64,000 nt of DNA from JBDSKH01 sp050245915 (GTDB taxonomy: Bacteria; Actinomycetota; Actinomycetes; Actinomycetales; Microbacteriaceae): NCBI GenBank assembly GCA_050245915.1, contig JBFWWZ010000002.1, positions 62,001-126,000 of the forward strand. Direction: 5' to 3'. The translations under genes and the position numbers were made by a program. Below are positions 24,744-33,818 of the stretch, piece after piece. Under the pieces are notes generated by a model. It made no database searches, had not been told where the DNA came from, and worked only from the letters and a program-made list of their open reading frames with translations. Within the stretch, counting starts at the first letter, position 1; every line of letters starts with the position of its first letter.

Positions 24744-24925
24744 AGCACACCAAACGGTTGGCAACGGCACCGGAAGCGGCGTCCTTCGAAAGATCCTACG
24801 TTTAGGGCCCGATTTCGAGTTCGCCCCCCAATTTGGGAACGGCGTGGCGACATTCTCGAGTTTGATTGGGATTGCACCTCAGGCTACCGAGGCCTCGAAG
24901 CCTGGGCCGGTGCGCCGAGGAGCGG

Positions 24926-24953
24926 TTCGACAGCACGACGATTGTTGTACAGT
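24926..24953 (+). promoter_or_regulatory. Promoter with overlapping operator of the FadR-type regulator gene
   Basis: TTCGAC (24926-24931), a 16-base spacer and TACAGT (24948-24953) form a promoter. The imperfect palindrome ATTG-TTGTA-CAGT (24941-24953) covers the -10. It fits ATTG-N5-CAAT, found also at 25746 and 38529, implying autoregulation. The stretch 24744-24925 upstream holds nothing recognisable. Confidence 0.6.
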
Positions 24954-24962
24954 GGGCCGACC

Positions 24963-25643
24963 ATGAGTTCGACCGATCTGGCCATTCAACGCTCGGACAA
25001 GTTGACGACTCTCGCGGCGAACGCGATAGCCGATGCCATCGTCCGCGGCGAGTTCGCGCCCGGTGAGGCGCTCCCTGAGGTTCCTCTGGCACGACGTCTC
25101 GCCACTTCCCGCAACACTGTGCGTGAAGCGCTCAGAGAGGTCGAGGCACTCGGCCTCGTCGAAATCGAATCTCACCGGGGTGCGTTCGTCCGGGAGCTGA
25201 CCCGCGAGCGCGCGTCCGAGATCTTCTCGTTGCGCGCGGTGCTGGAGAGCTTCGCAGCGCGCCTCTCGGTGGAGCGCACATCCGGGGACGAGCTCGCCGC
25301 GGCGATGCGGAGTGCGCTGGAGGCGCAGCGCGAAGCGGTTCGGGTCGGCGACATGCTCGCCATCGTGCGTAGCGATATGGCCTTTCATGAACGGTTGTCC
25401 TCGTCGTGCGGTCATGAACTTCTGCTCAGCCACCTCAAGGCCCTGCAGATGGAGACGCGACGTTTCATCGTTGCCGGCCGACAGCACGCCGACGAATACT
25501 CGCCGATCGTCGATCTGCACCTGCCGATCGTTGACGCCGTCGAGAGCGGCGACGCTCGCCTGGTCGAGTCGCTCGTCTACTCCCACGTAATGACGTCCGG
25601 GGAGCGGCTGCTCGATCGTCTGGTCGATCTAGACCGCGACTAG
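24963..25643 (+). CDS. GntR-family transcriptional regulator, FadR/FCD type
   Basis: The 226-residue protein has an N-terminal winged helix (PLARRLATSRNTVREALREV, about 44-63) and an all-helical FCD domain with metal-ligand-type residues: D in RSDMAFHERL, H in the same helix, and H in DLHLPIVDAVE. FCD regulators bind small carboxylated ligands. It stands at the head of the right-hand catabolic cluster. The shared palindrome at three promoters points to it as the regulator of both operons. The start is ATG 24963, nine bases after the -10. Confidence 0.9.
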   Translation: MSSTDLAIQRSDKLTTLAANAIADAIVRGEFAPGEALPEVPLARRLATSRNTVREALREVEALGLVEIESHRGAFVRELTRERASEIFSLRAVLESFAARLSVERTSGDELAAAMRSALEAQREAVRVGDMLAIVRSDMAFHERLSSSCGHELLLSHLKALQMETRRFIVAGRQHADEYSPIVDLHLPIVDAVESGDARLVESLVYSHVMTSGERLLDRLVDLDRD

Positions 25644-25692
25644 CCACCTCCTGCTTCCGCCGCCGTCGTGGATACGAAGGCATTGCGGAGTC

Positions 25693-25712
25693 TTTCGGCG
25701 TACCTGCCGAAA
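25693..25712 (+). terminator. Small hairpin after the FadR-type regulator gene
   Basis: TTTCGGC (25693-25699) and GCCGAAA (25706-25712) form a 7-bp stem with a six-base loop, followed by AT-rich sequence. It could end the regulator transcript. Confidence 0.35.
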
Positions 25713-25742
25713 TAAACACTCGCCAGCGCTACTGTCCTGAGG

Positions 25743-25758
25743 TAGATTGATGGGCAAT
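25743..25758 (+). promoter_or_regulatory. Promoter -10 and ATTG-N5-CAAT operator of the plus-strand operon
   Basis: The -10 hexamer TAGATT (25743-25748) overlaps the perfect palindrome ATTG-ATGGG-CAAT (25746-25758). With a start near 25755, a protein bound here would cover the -10 and the transcription start. The -35 is weak. Confidence 0.55.
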
Positions 25759-25773
25759 CGACAGGAGAAGTGA

Positions 25774-26808
25774 ATGCAGCAACTTCGGACAGCTGAGGCG
25801 CTCTGGTTCCCCGCGCCGTCTACCACGGAACTCCGGAGTGAACCCCTTGCCGAGTGCGGACCGCGCGAAGTGACGGTCGAGGTGATGTCTTCGGCGATCA
25901 GTCAGGGCACCGAAACCCTCATTTACCGCGGCGAAGGACCAACCGACCAGGCAGTGACACCTCGCACCTGTCTCGGAGAGTCGATGGGCAGCTTCCCTAT
26001 CAAGTACGGCTACCAGAGCGTCGGGGTCGTCACGGAGGCCGGCCGTGAAAGTGGGTACTCGGAGGGCGACGTCGTGTTCTGCCGATATCCCCACCAGGAC
26101 CGCTACACGATCGATCCGGACGACGAGATCATGTACAAGCTCCCGGACTACCCTGACCCGGAGATCGCGGTATTCGGCAACCTGCTCGAGGTTGCGACCA
26201 ACGCGCTCCTCGACGTGCCCGTGCGACTCGGCGAGATCGTCGCGGTTCATGGTCTCGGCGTCGTCGGGCTCTTCTGCGCACAACTCGCCGCCCGCAGCGC
26301 CGGGCTGGTGATCGGAATCGACAAGGTCGAGTCGCGTCGTCGCCGAGCGAAGGAGTTCGGCATCCATGCGGTTGCGTCACCCGAAGAGGCGCACGACCTG
26401 ATCATGGAGTTGACGAACGGCCGCGGGGTGGACATTTCCTTCGAGGTGAGCGGAGCCCCGCCGGCTCTGCAGGCTGCGCTCGACTCCACGGCCTTCGAAG
26501 GTACCGTCGTGGTCATCTCGTGGTACGGCGAGAAGGTCGTGCCGCTCGTGCTTTCGCCGAACTTCCATATGAAGCGACTGCGCATGGTGAGTTCGCAGGT
26601 CAACGTAATCGGGGCGCCGCTGAGGGCTCGCTGGGATGCGAAGCGCCGAATGGATCTCGTGTGGGATCTCCTTCCCACTCTGCACCCCGCAGAAATGATC
26701 ACGCACCGTTTCCCGTTCGCGCAAGCGCAGAGCGCGTTCGACATCTTCTCAGATTCCGCCGCCGATCCGCTCGCGGTCGTGCTGACCTACCCGAAGGCTC
26801 GGCCTTGA
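25774..26808 (+). CDS. MDR-family NAD(P)-dependent dehydrogenase, BchC-like
   Basis: The 344-residue protein has the medium-chain dehydrogenase layout: an N-terminal GroES-like domain and a Rossmann domain with AVHGLGVVGLFCAQLAARSA (about 151-170). The N-terminal part has SQGTETLIYRGEG and FPIKYGYQSVGVV, resembling the BchC branch. The usual zinc-ligand motif GHE is replaced by KYGYQ, so it may lack catalytic zinc. The substrate is unknown; a sugar- or polyol-like alcohol fits the ribose-type transporter that follows. The ribosome binding site AGGAGA precedes the ATG. First gene of the plus-strand operon. Confidence 0.8.
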   Translation: MQQLRTAEALWFPAPSTTELRSEPLAECGPREVTVEVMSSAISQGTETLIYRGEGPTDQAVTPRTCLGESMGSFPIKYGYQSVGVVTEAGRESGYSEGDVVFCRYPHQDRYTIDPDDEIMYKLPDYPDPEIAVFGNLLEVATNALLDVPVRLGEIVAVHGLGVVGLFCAQLAARSAGLVIGIDKVESRRRRAKEFGIHAVASPEEAHDLIMELTNGRGVDISFEVSGAPPALQAALDSTAFEGTVVVISWYGEKVVPLVLSPNFHMKRLRMVSSQVNVIGAPLRARWDAKRRMDLVWDLLPTLHPAEMITHRFPFAQAQSAFDIFSDSAADPLAVVLTYPKARP

Positions 26809-27578
26809 AGGCGAAACCGGCTACTGGCACCCCGCTGCTCGCCGTCACAGACGTCACCAAGGCATACGGTCGCGTCGTTGCACTCAACGGAGCCAGCATT
26901 GAGCTGCGTGCCGGAGAGTGCCACGCCCTCATCGGCGACAACGGTGCTGGAAAATCGACTCTCGTCAAGGTGATCTCAGGTGTCGTGGTGCCCGACTCAG
27001 GCACCATCGCGATCGACGGCATCGACGTCGCGTTCGCCGCTCCGAACGACGCGCGCGCCGCAGGGGTGGAGACCGTCTATCAAGATCTCGCGATCGCGCT
27101 GCATCTCAACGCGTTTGAGAACGTGTTTCTCGGTCGGGAGTTGAAACGTCCGGGTCTTCTCGGTCTCCTCGGGGTCCTGGACCGCCGCGCGATGCGGGCA
27201 CGCACCACCGAACTCCTGACCTCACTGAACGCGAGGCTCCAATCCGCCGAGTCCCCGGTCGGCTCGTACTCGGGCGGTCAGCGCCAAGCGGTGGCGATCG
27301 CTCGCTCCATCGCGTGGGGCCAGCGAATCCTCATACTCGACGAACCCACGGCCGCGCTGGGCGTGCCGCAGAAGAAGATGGTGCTCGATCTGATCGCACG
27401 GCTGCGGAGGGAGCGGCCCGAGATGGGCATCATCCTCATCACCCACGACCTCCCTCACGTGTTCGAGATCGCCGACCGCGTCACCGTCATGCGGCAGGGC
27501 CGCTCGGTCGCGACGCACCGCACGGCTGACACTACCGAGCACGAGCTGATCGCGACGATTACTGGGGCGACGCCATGA
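26805..27578 (+). CDS. Ribose-type (CUT2) ABC transporter ATPase, single domain
   Basis: The 257-residue protein has one ATPase domain: Walker A GDNGAGKST, signature YSGGQRQA, Walker B ILILDEP, H-loop ITHDL. RbsA-type ATPases are normally two fused domains of about 500 residues; this is the FrcA-like single form that must dimerise. The start is TTG 26805, overlapping the upstream stop as TTGA. Confidence 0.88.
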   Translation: MKAKPATGTPLLAVTDVTKAYGRVVALNGASIELRAGECHALIGDNGAGKSTLVKVISGVVVPDSGTIAIDGIDVAFAAPNDARAAGVETVYQDLAIALHLNAFENVFLGRELKRPGLLGLLGVLDRRAMRARTTELLTSLNARLQSAESPVGSYSGGQRQAVAIARSIAWGQRILILDEPTAALGVPQKKMVLDLIARLRRERPEMGIILITHDLPHVFEIADRVTVMRQGRSVATHRTADTTEHELIATITGATP

Positions 27579-28618
27579 GCAGAATCAGATCGTCCAGCAA
27601 AGCTGTCGATGGACAGTCTCGACCCCTCCGATTGCCGTTCGCCGACAGGTTCCCGGCTGCCTGGATCACGGCGGCGCTCGTAACCTCGGTCGTGATCTTC
27701 TCGGCGTTCACGCAGGGCCGATTCGCGAGTTCCTCGAATCTCAACAACATTCTGCTCGACTCGGCCCAGACGCTGGTCATCGCCGTCCCGATGACCTTCA
27801 TCGTCATCACGGCAGGCATCGACCTCTCGGTCGGGTCCACCGTCATCCTGAGCTCTGTGGTCTCGGCGACAGTCATGGCGCGGGTTTCGGGTACGCCCGA
27901 ACAGGTCGCGGCGTTCGACTACCCGAATGCCGGCATGGGGATCGCGGCCGGTATCATCGCCGCCCTGCTCGTCGGGCTGCTGGCTGGTGCCCTCAACGGC
28001 TTTCTCATCGCCTTCGCGCGCTTGCCCGCCTTCGTGGTGACGCTCGCCACCATGGGCGGCTTCCAGGGGCTGGCGCTCGTTATGACCGGGGGCACGAACC
28101 TCGTGAACATCCCCCCGCTGCTACAGCGCGAGTTCGGTGCCGCGAAGCTCTTGGGTGTCGTCCCCCTGCCCGTGGTTCTCGCCGTCGTAGTCGCCCTCAT
28201 CGGATGGTTCCTGCTGCGTTTCACCGTGAGTGGCATGCGCACACTCGCGATCGGCTCGAACCTGGAAGGCTCACGGCGGGCCGGGCTCCGGGTGCGGCTC
28301 CACACCTTCTGGCTGTACGCGTTCGCCGGACTCGCCGCGGGCGTCGCTGGGATCATCGACCTCGCCCGCTTCCTCTCGACCTCGGTCGAGGCGCACGGTC
28401 AGGATGCGCTCGATGCGATCTCTGCGGTGGTTCTCGGTGGCACGAGTCTGTTCGGCGGTGTCGGCAATATCCCCGGCACCCTGGTGGGATCGCTTCTCCC
28501 GAGCGTGCTGCAGAACGGTTTCATCCAGCTCCACTTGCCGCCGTTCTGGCAGCCGGTGGTGCTCGCGATCGTCCTCATCTTCGCCATCGGCTATGACACG
28601 TTGCGCAGGCGAGGATGA
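27575..28618 (+). CDS. Ribose-type (CUT2) ABC transporter permease
   Basis: The 347-residue protein resembles RbsC/FrcC: about eight to ten membrane helices and family segments such as MTFIVITAGIDLSVGSTV, ARLPAFVVTLATMGG and LGGTSLFGGVGNIPGTLVGS. It forms a homodimeric pore with the preceding ATPase. ATGA overlap with the ATPase gene. Substrates of the family are monosaccharides and related polar compounds. Confidence 0.92.
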   Translation: MSRIRSSSKAVDGQSRPLRLPFADRFPAAWITAALVTSVVIFSAFTQGRFASSSNLNNILLDSAQTLVIAVPMTFIVITAGIDLSVGSTVILSSVVSATVMARVSGTPEQVAAFDYPNAGMGIAAGIIAALLVGLLAGALNGFLIAFARLPAFVVTLATMGGFQGLALVMTGGTNLVNIPPLLQREFGAAKLLGVVPLPVVLAVVVALIGWFLLRFTVSGMRTLAIGSNLEGSRRAGLRVRLHTFWLYAFAGLAAGVAGIIDLARFLSTSVEAHGQDALDAISAVVLGGTSLFGGVGNIPGTLVGSLLPSVLQNGFIQLHLPPFWQPVVLAIVLIFAIGYDTLRRRG

Positions 28619-29385
28619 CCATTCTCGACATGCACTGCCATCTGGATTTGTACCCGCAGCGGGACGACACGATCAGTGCGGGGCGCAGCGAAGGCGTCGA
28701 CGTGCTCGTAGCGACAAATCGGGCATCGGAGTACCGCAACGTACGTGCAGTGCTCGCCGATGACATCACGGTGGGCATCGGAATCCATCCCGAGGCTGCC
28801 GGCAGCACCTATCTGCGGCATGAGCTGTCGCTGTTCCAGGACCTGGTGGACACCACTCCGCTGATCTCGGAGATCGGGCTCGACGAGCAGCTCGCCAATC
28901 GCCCATCGCAGTACTTCGGGGATTCGCCGACGATGAAGGCGCAGCAGGCGCTATTCGAACGGATCCTGGAGTCGGACCTCCACGGCCGGGTGATCTCCGT
29001 GCATTCGCGCGGGGCCGAGCGACTGGTCGCCGACTTGCTCGCCCAGGCGAAGCTCACTGCTGTCTTCCACTGGTTCCACGGCTCCCGCGAAGACGCCGAG
29101 TACGTGGCAGGGCTCGGGAACAGCTTCTCGGTGAACGCAGCCATGCTGCAGGTGGACAAGCGCACTGATCTCCTCGCCTGGATCCCGGACGATCTGCTCC
29201 TGCTCGAGACCGATGGACCCTTCGTCGGCTGGGACGGCGGCATCATGCAGCCGGCCGAGCTACCCGAACTTCTGGATGCGCTCGCGCGTATCCGGGAACG
29301 CAATTCCGAGGATCTGCGCGACGTGGTCGAGGCCAACTCGTCGCGGATCCTCGGCAGGCTCAGCACGTACCAACCCAAACAATAA
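28615..29385 (+). CDS. TatD-like metal-dependent hydrolase
   Basis: The 256-residue protein is a TIM-barrel amidohydrolase-superfamily member: DMHCHLDLY (metal ligands H7 and H9), SEIGLDEQ (Glu), VISVHSRGAER (His), HWFHGS (His) and LLETDGPF (Asp). True TatD proteins are nucleases, but here the gene lies inside a transport/catabolism operon, between permease and binding protein, so hydrolysis of a small metabolite is more likely. It overlaps the permease gene by four bases. Confidence 0.85.
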   Translation: MTILDMHCHLDLYPQRDDTISAGRSEGVDVLVATNRASEYRNVRAVLADDITVGIGIHPEAAGSTYLRHELSLFQDLVDTTPLISEIGLDEQLANRPSQYFGDSPTMKAQQALFERILESDLHGRVISVHSRGAERLVADLLAQAKLTAVFHWFHGSREDAEYVAGLGNSFSVNAAMLQVDKRTDLLAWIPDDLLLLETDGPFVGWDGGIMQPAELPELLDALARIRERNSEDLRDVVEANSSRILGRLSTYQPKQ

Positions 29386-29400
29386 GGAGAGGCCTGAGAG

Positions 29401-30510
29401 ATGAAGAATCGAACCAGCTTGATGTTCGTCGTGTCCACGATCGCGGCGGCGCTCGCGCTCGCCGGGTGCAGCGCAACCGACAACGGAGCGTCGACCGGCG
29501 GCGAAGGCTGCCTGCCGACGAGCCCGCAGAAGGTCGCGGAATGGTGTCCCGGCGATGGCCCGCTCGACATCGTGGTCATCCAGGGCACGAGCGAACACTC
29601 CTTCTATAACACCGTCGGTATCGGAGCCCGTGCCGCGGGCGAAGAGCTCGGTGTGAACGTCGACGTGCAGGGAGCGGCCGAGTTCAGCCCCACCGCGCAG
29701 GCGTCGATCATCAACGCCGTCATCGAATCCAAGCCTGACGCGATCATTATCGCGCTCACGTCGCCGACCGCTCTCGACCCGCAGCTGGTGGCCGCCGCCG
29801 AAGCCGGGATCATGGTCTTCACGGTCGACAACGACACCGATAACAAGGACCTTCGTTGGACCAACGTCGGAACGGATCACGTGAAGTCGGGCAACGTGCT
29901 CGCCGAGGTCATCGCGGCGAACGTCGCCGACGCCGAAGTGGGCGTGCTCGCGTCCTCGCCTGGCCCGCTTGTCGAGCGCCTGCGCATCGAGGGCTTCACG
30001 GAAGGTATCGAGAGCGCGGGCGACGGGCTCACCGTGCTCGAGACCCAATACTGCGAAGGCGATGCCGCCAAGTGCAACGGAGTGACCAACGCCATCGTGA
30101 CGGCGAATCCAGGCGTGAAGGCGATCATGGCTGTCGGCGAGCAGATGGGTATCGGCGCCGGCAACGCGGTTCGGGCTGCCGGTCTCGTGGGTGACGTGCT
30201 CGTCGGATCGTTCGACGCGAGCCCGAGCCAGCAGCGCGACCTGAAGGACGGCACCGTGCAGGCGCTCGTCGTGCAGCACCCCTACCAGATGGGGTACGAG
30301 GCGATCTCGATCGTGTCGCAGTACCTCAACGGCGGGGTGATCACCTCGCCGCTGCTGGATGGTGAGGTCGCCGCGGCGGATCTGCCGGATCCGATCTACG
30401 CCGAGTTCGACATCGCGGTGTCCGACGAGGCGCTGTGCCCGGCGGACCTCGCCGTCTACTGCGGCACTGCGGACGACCCGAAGATCCAGGAATCGCTGTA
30501 TGTCGGATAG
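29401..30510 (+). CDS. Ribose-type ABC transporter substrate-binding lipoprotein
   Basis: The 369-residue protein has a lipoprotein signal (LALAGCSA) and a periplasmic-binding-protein-like fold of the RbsB class: LDIVVIQGTSEHSFYNTVGIG, PDAIIIALTSPTALDPQL, VFTVDNDTDN, and a C-terminal HPYQMGYEAISIV. A Cys/Trp-containing insert (EWCPGDGPL) precedes the fold. It should deliver the substrate to the preceding ABC pair. The ribosome binding site AAGGAG is good. Confidence 0.9.
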   Translation: MKNRTSLMFVVSTIAAALALAGCSATDNGASTGGEGCLPTSPQKVAEWCPGDGPLDIVVIQGTSEHSFYNTVGIGARAAGEELGVNVDVQGAAEFSPTAQASIINAVIESKPDAIIIALTSPTALDPQLVAAAEAGIMVFTVDNDTDNKDLRWTNVGTDHVKSGNVLAEVIAANVADAEVGVLASSPGPLVERLRIEGFTEGIESAGDGLTVLETQYCEGDAAKCNGVTNAIVTANPGVKAIMAVGEQMGIGAGNAVRAAGLVGDVLVGSFDASPSQQRDLKDGTVQALVVQHPYQMGYEAISIVSQYLNGGVITSPLLDGEVAAADLPDPIYAEFDIAVSDEALCPADLAVYCGTADDPKIQESLYVG

Positions 30511-31216
30511 TCCAGAGCCCTTGGACTCCGACGTTCGTGCAATGTTCGAGCGGGTGTCCACGGCGACCCTGTGCACGCAGTTGCTCGCTCGAGGTCTCCG
30601 CAATCCGTTCATGGACGGGCCGAAGCCGATCGGCGGATCCGGCAAGCTCGTCGGCGTCGCCTTCACCGTCCGGTATGCGCCGGCGCGCGAAGACCTCGGT
30701 ATGAGCGTGCACTTCGACAACCGCACCGACATCCAGCGCCTGGCGGTGGAGTCGATCGGGGAGGGCGAGGTGTTCGTCATCGACGCTCGTGGCGAGACGT
30801 CGGCTGGGACGCTCGGCAACATCCTGGCCACCCGGATCCGCCAGCGCGGCGGAGTAGGTGTGGTCAGCGATGGCGCAGTGCGCGATGCCGCAGCGATGTC
30901 GCAGATCGGCATGCCGGTCTACGCGTGGGGCGCGAACGCCAGGTTGTCGTCGGTGCTGCACCGTGCAGTCGACATGGGCGTGCCCATCGGGTGCGGCGGG
31001 GTGCTTGTCTGCCCGGGCGACGTGATCGTCGGTGACGGTGACGGTGTCGTCGTCATCCCCAGGAAGTGGGCGTCAGAAGTCGCGGCTGCGGCGGTCGAAC
31101 AGGAGGAGCTCGAGCACTTCATCCTCGGCGAGATCAGTTCGGGCCGGGCGCTCGACGGGGTCTACCCGGCCGGTCCCGACGTCGTCCAAGCGTTCGAGCA
31201 GAGCAAGAGCAACTGA
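30500..31216 (+). CDS. RraA-like protein (HMG/CHA aldolase family)
   Basis: The 238-residue protein has the RraA/HMG-aldolase fold with the family segment GVVSDGAVRDAAAM (G-x-x-R-D, about 124-137) and IGCGGVLVCPGDVIVGDGDGVVVIP (described by position 161-185). In catabolic operons such proteins are metal-dependent aldolases or decarboxylases acting on 4-hydroxy-2-oxo acids. In this operon it may make a 2-oxo acid for the next enzyme. It overlaps the binding-protein gene by 11 bases. Confidence 0.85.
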   Translation: MSDSPEPLDSDVRAMFERVSTATLCTQLLARGLRNPFMDGPKPIGGSGKLVGVAFTVRYAPAREDLGMSVHFDNRTDIQRLAVESIGEGEVFVIDARGETSAGTLGNILATRIRQRGGVGVVSDGAVRDAAAMSQIGMPVYAWGANARLSSVLHRAVDMGVPIGCGGVLVCPGDVIVGDGDGVVVIPRKWASEVAAAAVEQEELEHFILGEISSGRALDGVYPAGPDVVQAFEQSKSN

Positions 31217-31221
31217 ATCGC

Positions 31222-31257
31222 CATCGGATGCCTCCGCTGCGGCAGAGGCATCCGATG
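31222..31257 (+). terminator. Strong hairpin between RraA-like and aldehyde dehydrogenase genes
   Basis: CATCGGATGCCTC (31222-31234) and GAGGCATCCGATG (31245-31257) form a perfect 13-bp stem with a ten-base loop. There is no T tract. It may end or attenuate transcription, or protect the upstream message, before the last gene of the operon. Confidence 0.65.
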
Positions 31258-31280
31258 CGATTCGTCCAGATTGGGGCAAA

Positions 31281-32789
31281 GTGAGCACGGCAGAAAGCGA
31301 TCAGGCGACCATCGATGAGGTGGCCGCGCGCGCGCTCGTCGCCTCGCAGGTCTGGGGGGCCACGGCGCCCGGGGAGCGCGGCGACGTATTGACAGGGCTG
31401 GGGCGGGCGTTGCGAGAGACCCGCGACGAGTTGGTCACGATCGCGGCAGCCGAGACGGGCCTCTCGCAGGAGCGGTTGAACGGCGAGGTGGAACGCACGG
31501 CGGTGCAGCTCGAGCTCTTTGCGACCGTCGCGCGCGAGGGGCGATTCCTCGACGTGCGCATCGATGAGCGTGACGAGCAGTTCGCGCTCGGCGTTCGCCC
31601 CGAATTGCGACGCTTCAACATCCCGGTAGGTCCGGTGCTCATGTTCGCGGCGGGCAACTTCCCGTTCGCTTTCTCGACGCTGGGTGGCGACACCGCTTCC
31701 GCACTGGCCGCCGGCTGCGCCGTGATCGTGAAGGGCCACTCCGGTCATCCTGCGCTCGCCGCTCGGGTCATCGAGATCGCGCGAACGGTGCTCGCGGATG
31801 CCGGTGCACCACGCGATGTGCTGCAGCTGATCGTCGGGCAGGAGAACGGGGTGGCGATGTTGCGGCATCCCGCCATCGCGGCGGCCAGCTTTACGGGGTC
31901 GAAGCGGGTGGGCACCTTGCTCGCAGACATCGCGGCGAGCCGTGAGCACCCGATTCCGTTCTACGGGGAGCTTGGCAGCGTCAACCCGGTGTTCGTCACT
32001 CCTGCTGCCGCGTCCGAGCGAGCGGCAGCGATCGTGTCCGGCTTTCTTGCGAGCGTCGGAGGTTCTGCCGGCCAGTTGTGCACCAAGCCCGGCTTCCTCT
32101 TCGTGCCGGCGCATTCCGAAATCGCTGAACGGATCGCCGAGATCGAGATCGACGCGAGGCCACACCGCATGCTGACGCCGGCGATCACGAAGGCGTTCGG
32201 CGCACGGCGAGCCACGATCCTCGCCAGTGACGTCCGCGTTCTGCGGGAAGGCGAGTTCGAGGTCGACGAGGGCGGCGCGGGATGGGTGGTCCCGACCATC
32301 GTTGCAACGACCGCGCGCGAACTCGGGCGGCTAGGTACGGCGCTCGCCGAAGAGGCCTTCGGCCCGCTCTCGATCGTGGTCGAGTACGAAACCGGCGACG
32401 ACCTCATCAGGATCGCCGATGTCGCCTTCGGCGGAAACCTCACCGGTACGTTGCACACCGGCGACGACGAAGACGAGGAGACCACGCGGGAACTCGTGCA
32501 GTGGCTTACGGAGCACTCTGGGCGGGTCGTCTTCAACGGCTGGCCAACAGGCGTCGCGGTCACACCAGCCATGCAGCACGGCGGTCCGTGGCCGGCATCC
32601 ACTAACGCGGCGACGACATCGGTGGGCACCGCGGCAATTGACCGGTTTACGCGTCCGGTGACCTTCCAGGATGCACCGGAGCTCACGTTGCCGCCTGCAC
32701 TGCGCGATTCGAACCCCTGGGGTGTACCACAGTCGCGGGACGCCGCGGGTACGTCGAAGATGTGGGGCAGCGGCCCGGCTATGGACTAA
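31281..32789 (+). CDS. Aldehyde dehydrogenase, 2,5-dioxovalerate (alpha-ketoglutaric semialdehyde) type
   Basis: The 502-residue enzyme carries the pattern of the NADP-dependent KGSADH branch: PIPFYGELGSVNPVFVTP with catalytic Glu, GQLCTKPG with catalytic Cys, and NGWPTGVAVTPAMQHGGPWP, then IDRFTRPVTFQD. Relatives convert 2,5-dioxopentanoate to 2-oxoglutarate at the end of pentose, uronate or hydroxyproline breakdown. This suggests that the cluster's carbon skeleton enters the TCA cycle there. The start is GTG 31281. Its stop overlaps the convergent gene's stop by 11 bases. Confidence 0.87.
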   Translation: MSTAESDQATIDEVAARALVASQVWGATAPGERGDVLTGLGRALRETRDELVTIAAAETGLSQERLNGEVERTAVQLELFATVAREGRFLDVRIDERDEQFALGVRPELRRFNIPVGPVLMFAAGNFPFAFSTLGGDTASALAAGCAVIVKGHSGHPALAARVIEIARTVLADAGAPRDVLQLIVGQENGVAMLRHPAIAAASFTGSKRVGTLLADIAASREHPIPFYGELGSVNPVFVTPAAASERAAAIVSGFLASVGGSAGQLCTKPGFLFVPAHSEIAERIAEIEIDARPHRMLTPAITKAFGARRATILASDVRVLREGEFEVDEGGAGWVVPTIVATTARELGRLGTALAEEAFGPLSIVVEYETGDDLIRIADVAFGGNLTGTLHTGDDEDEETTRELVQWLTEHSGRVVFNGWPTGVAVTPAMQHGGPWPASTNAATTSVGTAAIDRFTRPVTFQDAPELTLPPALRDSNPWGVPQSRDAAGTSKMWGSGPAMD

Positions 32790-33789
32790 GCGTCGACTCG
32801 ACGAGATCGTCGCCATAGGCGAAGAGCGCCGGTGCGCCACCCGTGTGGACGAACACGATCGGTGCAGCGGATCCGTCGATCGTCCCGGACGCGACACCAT
32901 CGATGAGGCCCGCCATCCCCTTGCCGGTGTAGACGGGATCAAGCAGCAGGCCCTCGGTGCGTGCCGCAAGCCGGATCGCAGCCAAGCCGGCATGGCTCGG
33001 GACACCGTAGGCCGGGCCGCCGAAGTCGACTGTATTGAACCAGTCTGCACGCGGTTCCAGCTCGATGCCCAACGTGCGGACGGTTTCCGCTGCGAGGTGT
33101 CGCAGGGTTTCCGGCAGCCCCGGGACGAGCGGTCGCCAACCGATTGCGGTGGTCCGCCACGAGGGTCGGAGCACCTCGACTGCGATGCGCAGGCCGACGT
33201 GCGTCGCCCCCATCGACGTGCAGACGATGTGGGCGATGTCGACGCCCGCAGTTGTCATCTGATCGATGATCTCAATTCCTGCGGCGACATACGCTGCGGC
33301 CGCCAGGGGGTGCATCGACGAACGGAGCACCCATGGCCGGCGCCCGGCCGCCGTCAACTCCGCGGCAACCTCGTTCATCTTCTCGGTTGTCGAATCGCGG
33401 TCGCGGAGCTCCGCGTCGGCTTCCACCCAGTGGATGTCGTCGCACAGCAACTGGGTGATGAGCTGGTTTCCGGTCGTCTCGTTGGCCCGCAGACCCCGCC
33501 GCAGCACGAGCACGGGACGCAGTCCCGCTGCGCGCGCGGCCGCCGCGCATTGCCGTGCGTGATTGGACTGCGCGACCCCGCCGCCTGCGACGAATGTGTC
33601 GGCACCGGCACGTACCGCTTCGGCGAGGATGTACTCCAGTTCGCGTGCCTTGTTGCCCCCGAACGCGAGGCCTGTCAGGTCGTCACGTTTGATGTACATC
33701 GACTCGACCCCCATCGCGGCACCGAGCCGCGGTGCGGCGTGCAATGGCGTGGGCGTCACCGCGATGTCGACGCGCGGCAATGCTCGCAC
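32779..33789 (-). CDS. Fold-type II PLP enzyme, D-cysteine desulfhydrase/ACC deaminase family
   Basis: The 336-residue protein has the tryptophan-synthase-beta fold: TPLHAAPRLG, the PLP lysine in FGGNKAREL, AQSNHARQCAAAARAAG, CTSMGATHVGL and DPVYTGKGMAGL. Members remove ammonia (with or without sulfide) from D-cysteine, ACC or other amino acids, often releasing enamines. RidA is encoded just upstream, which fits enamine clearance. GTG 33789 has no ribosome binding site; a CTG at 33822, overlapping the RidA stop as CTGA, would add 11 residues and may be the real start. Last gene of the minus operon. Confidence 0.85.
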   Translation of the reverse strand: MRALPRVDIAVTPTPLHAAPRLGAAMGVESMYIKRDDLTGLAFGGNKARELEYILAEAVRAGADTFVAGGGVAQSNHARQCAAAARAAGLRPVLVLRRGLRANETTGNQLITQLLCDDIHWVEADAELRDRDSTTEKMNEVAAELTAAGRRPWVLRSSMHPLAAAAYVAAGIEIIDQMTTAGVDIAHIVCTSMGATHVGLRIAVEVLRPSWRTTAIGWRPLVPGLPETLRHLAAETVRTLGIELEPRADWFNTVDFGGPAYGVPSHAGLAAIRLAARTEGLLLDPVYTGKGMAGLIDGVASGTIDGSAAPIVFVHTGGAPALFAYGDDLVESTLSP

Positions 33790-33818
33790 ACGGTCGCGCA
33801 GGGCACGTTCTGGCTCGT

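Noticed and set aside
28615..29385. TatD-like gene as a housekeeping nuclease
   Set aside because: It overlaps the permease gene and lies inside a transporter operon, so a metabolic hydrolase role is favoured; the family fold itself is not in doubt.
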